DNA of 9,271 bases from DASQBT01 sp049578545 (GTDB lineage Bacteria > Pseudomonadota > Gammaproteobacteria > Burkholderiales > Thiobacillaceae). Below the pieces are notes generated by a model, which saw only the letters and a list, made by a program, of their open reading frames with translations, made no database searches and was not told the origin of the DNA. The translations under genes were made by a program, and so were the position numbers. Positions 5,573 to 9,271 of the stretch are shown one piece after another (the first letter of the stretch is position 1; the number at the start of each line of letters is the position of its first letter). Location: positions 1 through 9,271 of the forward strand of contig JBAUMF010000058.1 in assembly GCA_049578545.1 (NCBI GenBank), given 5' to 3'.

Positions 5573-5701
5573 ATGTTGTCGTTTCCGGCCGAACACATCA
5601 TTCCGTTCGACGTTACTGCCGACGGTGGCTGCTGGCTGGAATTGAAAAATCGTGAGCGAGTCTGGGTGAAGGCGGGCGATGCCATATTGCCAGCCTGCTA
5701 A
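5573..5701 (+). CDS. Possible 42-residue ORF of unknown function
   Basis: The peptide begins MLSFPAEHIIPFDVTADGG and ends VWVKAGDAILPAC. It has balanced, protein-like composition (alternating hydrophobic residues, as in a small beta barrel) and starts 26 bases after the preceding stop codon. No good Shine-Dalgarno sequence is visible. The frame is also open upstream for about 12 codons, overlapping the end of the zinc-ribbon gene, so this could be the tail of a lost longer gene. Not recognised. Confidence 0.25.
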   Translation: MLSFPAEHIIPFDVTADGGCWLELKNRERVWVKAGDAILPAC

Positions 5702-5979
5702 CCGCAGATTATGTAAATCAAAGAGTTAGAACGTCAAATTTGCAGAAATACAAGTTAAGGCTTGCAACCTTCTCTCTAAGACAACCTAATTTTGCTAACC
5801 GTTCAAGATGGCCGTATTTAGGCCTTTTGCGGCAGTGTGGCACCCCGAGAATTGTTTCTTATGTTGGTCCGCTCCTCGCCACGTAACAGGCGATCGCGAA
5901 GATTGGCAGTCTGGCCGTTCCTCGACCACAACGGACGGTGGACGTTCACGCGAGCCACAGGGTTTTGAGCGTCAGCCTT
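5702..5979. other. AT-richer intergenic stretch and open continuation of the minus-strand ORF
   Basis: From 5702 to about 5817 the sequence is AT-rich with no gene-like frame. From 5979 down to a TAA at 5820-5818 the minus strand is open for 53 codons, directly in frame with and after the TGA that ends the small ORF at 5980-6156. The 53 codons include NPVARVNVHRPLW and NLRDRLLRGEERT. I do not recognise them. See the finding on this interruption. Confidence 0.35.
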
Positions 5980-6156
5980 TCATACCGGCGAGTTTCTGAG
6001 CCTCGTATCAATCATTACCGCGACAAATTCAGACTGGGCCTCAATCTTCATCCTGTCGAACTGCCTGAACCCCGTGGCCGGGAGCAACGCTGGGAAACTG
6101 AGGGTCACGGTGACCGTGAGGCCTATTGCGAGACCAAGGCGGGTAGATATAAGCAT
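5980..6156 (-). CDS. Small secreted or membrane protein, possibly interrupted by TGA
   Basis: A 58-residue peptide, MLISTRLGLAIGLTVTVTLS then FPALLPATGFRQFDRMKIEA, ends in RLRNSPV and TGA. An AAGGAG lies ten bases before the ATG on the minus strand, which supports real translation. Residues 7-27 form a hydrophobic helix that could be a signal peptide or membrane anchor. The remainder (30-58) is amphipathic. The opening STRLGLAIGL weakly resembles the first membrane segment of sensor or chemoreceptor proteins. The same frame stays open for 53 more codons after the TGA, so the gene may once have made a product of about 111 residues. It is divergent from the exported-protein gene at 6269, sharing a 112-bp intergenic region. 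Function unknown. Confidence 0.5.
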   Translation of the reverse strand: MLISTRLGLAIGLTVTVTLSFPALLPATGFRQFDRMKIEAQSEFVAVMIDTRLRNSPV

Positions 6157-6195
6157 GCTTGAATGTCTCCTTGGCGAGACAGAATGGCGCTGAAG

Positions 6196-6223
6196 TTGCT
6201 ATTACTTGTCAGTACTCTAATAT
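6196..6223 (+). promoter_or_regulatory. Candidate sigma70-type promoter for the 611-residue gene
   Basis: TTGCTA (6196-6201) and TAATAT (6218-6223) are separated by 16 bases, each matching four of six consensus positions. A transcript would start near 6230, giving a leader of about 40 bases before the ATG at 6269. It sits in the short divergent region between two genes. Support is only by consensus match. Confidence 0.35.
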
Positions 6224-6268
6224 CCTAGCAGAGTAGTCAGGTTTATACGCACACTCTTGGCGGAAACC

Positions 6269-8104
6269 ATGAACGGCATCCAGTCGCAACACGTGCAGCA
6301 TCGCAATAGGAGGATCAGCGCCTTGATCCTGGCCGCGATGCTCGTGGTGATTTCGACTGAGGTGACGGCCTTCGATATTCGCGGACTCATCCCCGGCATG
6401 AGCGCTGCGGCGCGGCGGGAAGCCGCCGTGGAGGCGCGACAACAGAAGCAACAACAGAAACAGGAAGAAGAGGCCCGCAGCTGCGCTCAGCTCAAGTCCT
6501 GGTTCGATGCAGGGCCGTTGCCATTACCCGCGGGCAGCTACCCGCGGACCATGGGCGAGATCAACCAGGCTGTGATGGTGCTGATCGAGGACGGACGCTT
6601 CTCCTCCGCATTCGGCAAGACCTACGACCGGATGACGCCACAGGAACTGCAGCAGCTTGTCCGGGATGTCGTACCGCTCTGCGTGACCAATCCTAGCGGG
6701 CCATTGGGCGGAGCGTATGGAAACCTCAGAAGCGTTGTCTACCAGGCCTTTAATTCGGGGCTACAGGCTAACTATGTGCTGCAACTGAACAATGCCCGCA
6801 GCGCCACGGCCGAGACCGCAAGTTTGACCGCCGAGGTTCAGACGCTACAGCCTACAGAAGAGGGTCATTCAAGGTTGATGGTCATCCGGCAAGCTGGAGA
6901 TGCGGCTGCCGCAAAGGCTGCGCGTCCACAGGCGGAGGCGTATGCCAAGGCGATGGCTGAAGCCCAGCAACGCGTCGTGGCCCCGGTAGAATCGGCACAA
7001 GTCAAGGCGGCCGTCGCAACCGCCAATGGCTACGACGGGCTGGTGCAATTGAGCAAACTGTACGCGGATCTGGAACAGCGGGGTACGTCCAACGCAGGTA
7101 CGCGAGTGAATCCTCAAACACCGTATGCCCGCAAGTTCAACCCGGACATGTGGGGGCATCAGCAGATGCCGGACGACGGAACCCCCAACCCGGCTATCCG
7201 GGAGAATCTGCAAACACTGGACACCCGAATGAACGAGATTGGCATGGATTTGTCGGCCATCGAACGCAGCCGCATTAACGCATTGGGTCAGGGCCTTGTC
7301 GGTCTGGAGCGCGGCGTCCAGTGGCAGGCAGATTACAACCAGCGCTTCAGACGCTTTGCCACTCAGGTCAGGCCGCTCGGCGAGCTTCAGGGCTACTTCA
7401 ACACGAAGCGTCAAGCGACGCTGGCCGCCGCCAGCAACGAATTCAGGCAGGAGGTTCGCCACGCGGGCAGCGAGGCGCAACTCGTGGCGCTGCAGCGGCG
7501 CTATCTGCTCGCATCCGACGACGCCATGGTATCGGGGACACAGTTGCTGACGGCTATTGCCGAGCAGCAGCGTGAAATCGAGAAACGGGAGGCTCTCGGG
7601 GCAAGCCTCGATGCGGAACGACGTGAAGCCGCAGCCAGCACGTCCCCACAGGGCAACCCGGCGGCGGCCCAGCAGCCAAAAGCGTCCGAGTCTGCCGCTG
7701 GTGAGCCGTCGCAGGAGGTGATGTACGACCTGGTGCGCCAACGTTACGAAGACGAGGCCGCGCGCATCAAAGACCTCGAGCGGAGTTGCTCGGGGAGCCA
7801 GTCGATGGGCGCCATGAATACTCTCGGGGGTTCCACCGATGCTGTCCTCTGCCTATCTGTGGGCCTCGTCGGCGGGGTTGGGGCCGACCAGCCCCTGAAA
7901 ATCACGCACTTCGAAAAACTCGGCTGTGCGTTGGCCAGCGGCAAGCCAGGCTATTACTGCGAGTTCGACTATACGGTGACGGGCGGCCCGTCGAAATTCC
8001 TGGGACCGATCACGCAGAGTCTCACCGGAGAAGGGGGAGTAGGGAACGCCCGTTTCTTGCGTAAGGGCGGTAGCTGGATCATGATCTATCGGACCCAGGA
8101 CTGA
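6269..8104 (+). CDS. Large exported protein of unknown function
   Basis: This is a 611-residue protein. The ATG at 6269 is preferred over a TTG four codons upstream; GGCGGA lies a few bases before it. Residues 1-34 form a signal peptide: a basic stretch (HRNRR, 11-15), a hydrophobic core (ISALILAAMLVVI, 16-28), and a cut expected after VTA. Residues 45-70 are a Gln/Glu-rich helix (QQKQQQKQEEE). The middle is long, helical and Ala-rich, with coiled-coil-like parts around 210-250, 315-345 and 425-455. A low-complexity Ala/Ser/Pro linker (455-485) leads to a Cys-containing C-terminal domain (about 505-611) with LGCALASGKPGYYCEFDY and ARFLRKGGSWIMIY. Six cysteines (72, 138, 507, 528, 553, 564) could form periplasmic disulfides. 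I do not recognise a named family. It is probably a monocistronic periplasmic protein. Confidence 0.82.
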   Translation: MNGIQSQHVQHRNRRISALILAAMLVVISTEVTAFDIRGLIPGMSAAARREAAVEARQQKQQQKQEEEARSCAQLKSWFDAGPLPLPAGSYPRTMGEINQAVMVLIEDGRFSSAFGKTYDRMTPQELQQLVRDVVPLCVTNPSGPLGGAYGNLRSVVYQAFNSGLQANYVLQLNNARSATAETASLTAEVQTLQPTEEGHSRLMVIRQAGDAAAAKAARPQAEAYAKAMAEAQQRVVAPVESAQVKAAVATANGYDGLVQLSKLYADLEQRGTSNAGTRVNPQTPYARKFNPDMWGHQQMPDDGTPNPAIRENLQTLDTRMNEIGMDLSAIERSRINALGQGLVGLERGVQWQADYNQRFRRFATQVRPLGELQGYFNTKRQATLAAASNEFRQEVRHAGSEAQLVALQRRYLLASDDAMVSGTQLLTAIAEQQREIEKREALGASLDAERREAAASTSPQGNPAAAQQPKASESAAGEPSQEVMYDLVRQRYEDEAARIKDLERSCSGSQSMGAMNTLGGSTDAVLCLSVGLVGGVGADQPLKITHFEKLGCALASGKPGYYCEFDYTVTGGPSKFLGPITQSLTGEGGVGNARFLRKGGSWIMIYRTQD

Positions 8105-8352
8105 GCAAACCGAGTCAGCTGGGGAACGGGAACTATATCCCCCGGCCGAAGGCTGGGATGCATGCTGGGACAATACTGGCTCGTCCACGTCATTCAACAA
8201 TGCAAATGCAGTCGTTCGTAGCAATCTGCTGACCCATAGTGGTGACAGTCTGGTTCGGCCGACGAGCGGGCTATCACCGCGAAATTCTGAGCGACAGCAT
8301 AGCCAGATCAACTTCAAATCTGTCTCCCTGGTCATCGCTACGTGAGTGACTT

Positions 8353-8868
8353 TCATCGTATGAGAATAGCGGACTCGAATCTCGCGTGGTGCAGTAATTC
8401 CCGGAGGCCAAGAAGGACGGCAGCGAAGTGTCGATCGGCCGGGATGCCTACTCGTGCTGGCGGAGCGCCATGGGCCAAGTCGGCTAGGCGATTGAACAGA
8501 AGCTCGATCGTTGCGACATCAAGATGGGTTTGGCGCGAACTGTTAGGCGCGGCATGCTTGGCGATGTTACAAACTGCAGGGGATGAGGTTACCAGGCATC
8601 GGTGCGCGGGCAACAAGCGAATGACGGGCATTAGCCTATCCTCGATTTCCGTAATGGCCGCCTCCAGTTCATCCGGCGTCGCAGGCTCATGGCGCAGGAG
8701 CCGCAAAACCGTCAGCAGAGAACCCACCTCAAGCGTTGTTGTGCTTGACAAATTGCCACCGTGCACTACTTCCAACACAATCCGATCCCCATCCATATGC
8801 AGTCGGGTGATCGGCCCTTTTGCCAACAGCGAGTCCAAACTGGCGTCGCGCTTCTGAACATCACTCAT
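8353..8868 (-). CDS. Unrecognised 171-residue soluble protein
   Basis: This minus-strand gene is convergent with the exported-protein gene; the two stop codons are about 250 bases apart. The ATG at 8868 is chosen over an in-frame GTG at 8880 because GGAG lies six bases before it. There is no signal peptide or membrane helix, so it is expected to be cytoplasmic. The N-terminal third (19-58) looks like a small beta sheet plus helix (ITRLHMDGDRIVLEVVHGG and VGSLLTVLRLLRHE). The rest is helical, with an acidic helix PDELEAAITEIEDRLMPVIR (64-83) and a C-terminal helix pair (118-133, 147-163). No catalytic motif is visible. Balanced composition and a good ribosome binding site support a real gene. 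Function unknown. Confidence 0.72.
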   Translation of the reverse strand: MSDVQKRDASLDSLLAKGPITRLHMDGDRIVLEVVHGGNLSSTTTLEVGSLLTVLRLLRHEPATPDELEAAITEIEDRLMPVIRLLPAHRCLVTSSPAVCNIAKHAAPNSSRQTHLDVATIELLFNRLADLAHGAPPARVGIPADRHFAAVLLGLRELLHHARFESAILIR

Positions 8869-9225
8869 GCCCGTCTCCACGTTCGCGTCACAAAGGGCGA
8901 TTGGCTGCCATTAGAGCCTGCCGTCGTTGCCGACCACCTTGCAGGTCTGACGCTGGCCTTTGCCTGGATTGACAGGGAACATCCAGGCAACTCAGAAGGC
9001 ACATCAGAGGGTTTGCCAATTTCGTAATGGGATAATTGCCCAATAATCGTGCTCAGTCCGGGAAATGGTCCTTTTCCTGCAGTCCATCGTGAATTGGGGT
9101 TATTTTGCGAGCCCAGTCTGTTGCATGAATGTCTGGTTATCCCAGTATTCTGTTGAAATACTCCCCTGGATAATGCTGCCATATTGGCTATGATTCTTTG
9201 CAATGGATAAGCGGAGAGCCTAGCG
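8869..9225. other. Intergenic; right part is probably the end of the downstream IS
   Basis: No supported gene. On the minus strand, in frame with the 171-residue gene, a TAA at 8913-8911 closes the frame, and beyond it lies an unsupported 23-codon frame (8911-8982) without a ribosome binding site. The right-hand part, from roughly 9030, should include the terminal repeat and leader of the transposase gene starting at 9226, but with one end visible I cannot define the boundary. Confidence 0.35.
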
Positions 9226-9271
9226 ATGATGGGAAGGAAGGCAGGTAATCAGGATCGACTGTTCTACTCCT
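9226..9271 (+). CDS. IS1182/IS5-type transposase, first 15 codons (cut by window edge)
   Basis: The frame begins MMGRKAGNQDRLFYS and runs off the window. This matches the characteristic opening of transposases of the IS1182/IS5 superfamily (DUF772-type N-terminus), typically MMGRQ.G.Q.QLFYSF. A GGAGAG ribosome binding site lies eight bases upstream. Both adjacent ATG codons (9226 and 9229) are possible starts. The family call rests on a short but distinctive stretch. Confidence 0.7.
   Translation, partial: MMGRKAGNQDRLFYS

Noticed and set aside
6103..6119. Overlapping palindromes GGTCACGGTGACC and TCACGGTGACCGTGA as an operator
   Set aside because: They lie inside the small minus-strand ORF and are explained by alternating Thr-Val codons (TVTVT) in its hydrophobic segment.
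6869..7741. 290-codon antisense frame within the 611-residue gene
   Set aside because: It is a shadow of a GC-rich gene: no start signal, Arg/Leu/Gly-rich random composition, and fully inside a well-supported exported-protein gene.
7853..8356. 167-codon minus-strand frame covering the 3' end of the exported-protein gene
   Set aside because: About half is antisense to a solid gene, and the rest has no recognisable pattern or ribosome binding site.
8911..8982. 23-codon minus-strand frame upstream of the 171-residue gene, in the same frame
   Set aside because: Too short to judge and without a ribosome binding site. An in-frame TAA separates it from the real gene, and there is no evidence for readthrough.
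9058..9080. GGAAA/TTTCC hairpin as a terminator
   Set aside because: Five-base AT-rich stem, no following T-tract, and no gene ending nearby.

Overview
The window reads as an accessory stretch of a proteobacterial chromosome, most likely a betaproteobacterium. The evidence is moderate GC content, a receptor-type serine/threonine kinase paired with a TssQ-like lipoprotein, and a short phage-type integrase of a kind common in that group. A Nitrosomonas/Nitrosospira-like host fits the style of the proteins, but this is an impression from reading and not a search result. No rRNA, tRNA or CRISPR array was seen.

Layout. The left edge is the N-terminal part of an IS630-family transposase on the minus strand (1-165). 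Next comes a decayed, internally deleted IS5-family element that keeps both terminal inverted repeats (364-710) and a frameshifted stub of its transposase. Position 841 starts a two-gene unit: a membrane-anchored Ser/Thr kinase with a periplasmic PEGA-like tail (841-2418) and, 9 bp later, a TssQ-like TPR lipoprotein (2428-2838). Together they suggest a cell-envelope signalling pair related to type VI secretion regulation, although no other T6SS gene is in view.

The middle (about 2900-3935) holds a catalytic-domain-only tyrosine recombinase (3222-3836). A hairpin covers its ribosome binding site, a strong stem-loop follows it, and degenerate inverted copies of a 21-bp sequence lie on either side. 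A 37-codon prepilin-like ORF sits on the opposite strand at 2971-3084.

The right part (4293-8868) carries poorly characterised, mostly envelope-directed genes. They are a membrane-anchored thioredoxin-fold protein without a CxxC motif, a zinc-ribbon/single-TM protein whose first zinc cysteine is Tyr, a small secreted or membrane ORF on the minus strand followed by an in-frame TGA and a further open stretch, a 611-residue exported protein with a cysteine-containing C-terminal domain, and an unrecognised 171-residue soluble protein on the minus strand. The window ends at the first 15 codons of an IS1182/IS5-type transposase (9226-9271).

The genes do not form one pathway. The only convincing operon is kinase plus lipoprotein. 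The IS and integrase debris on either side suggests that the rest accumulated in a variable region. The most distinctive signals are the integrase cassette with its hairpin and flanking repeats, the pilin-like micro-ORF with Gln at mature position 5, and the TGA-interrupted small ORF.
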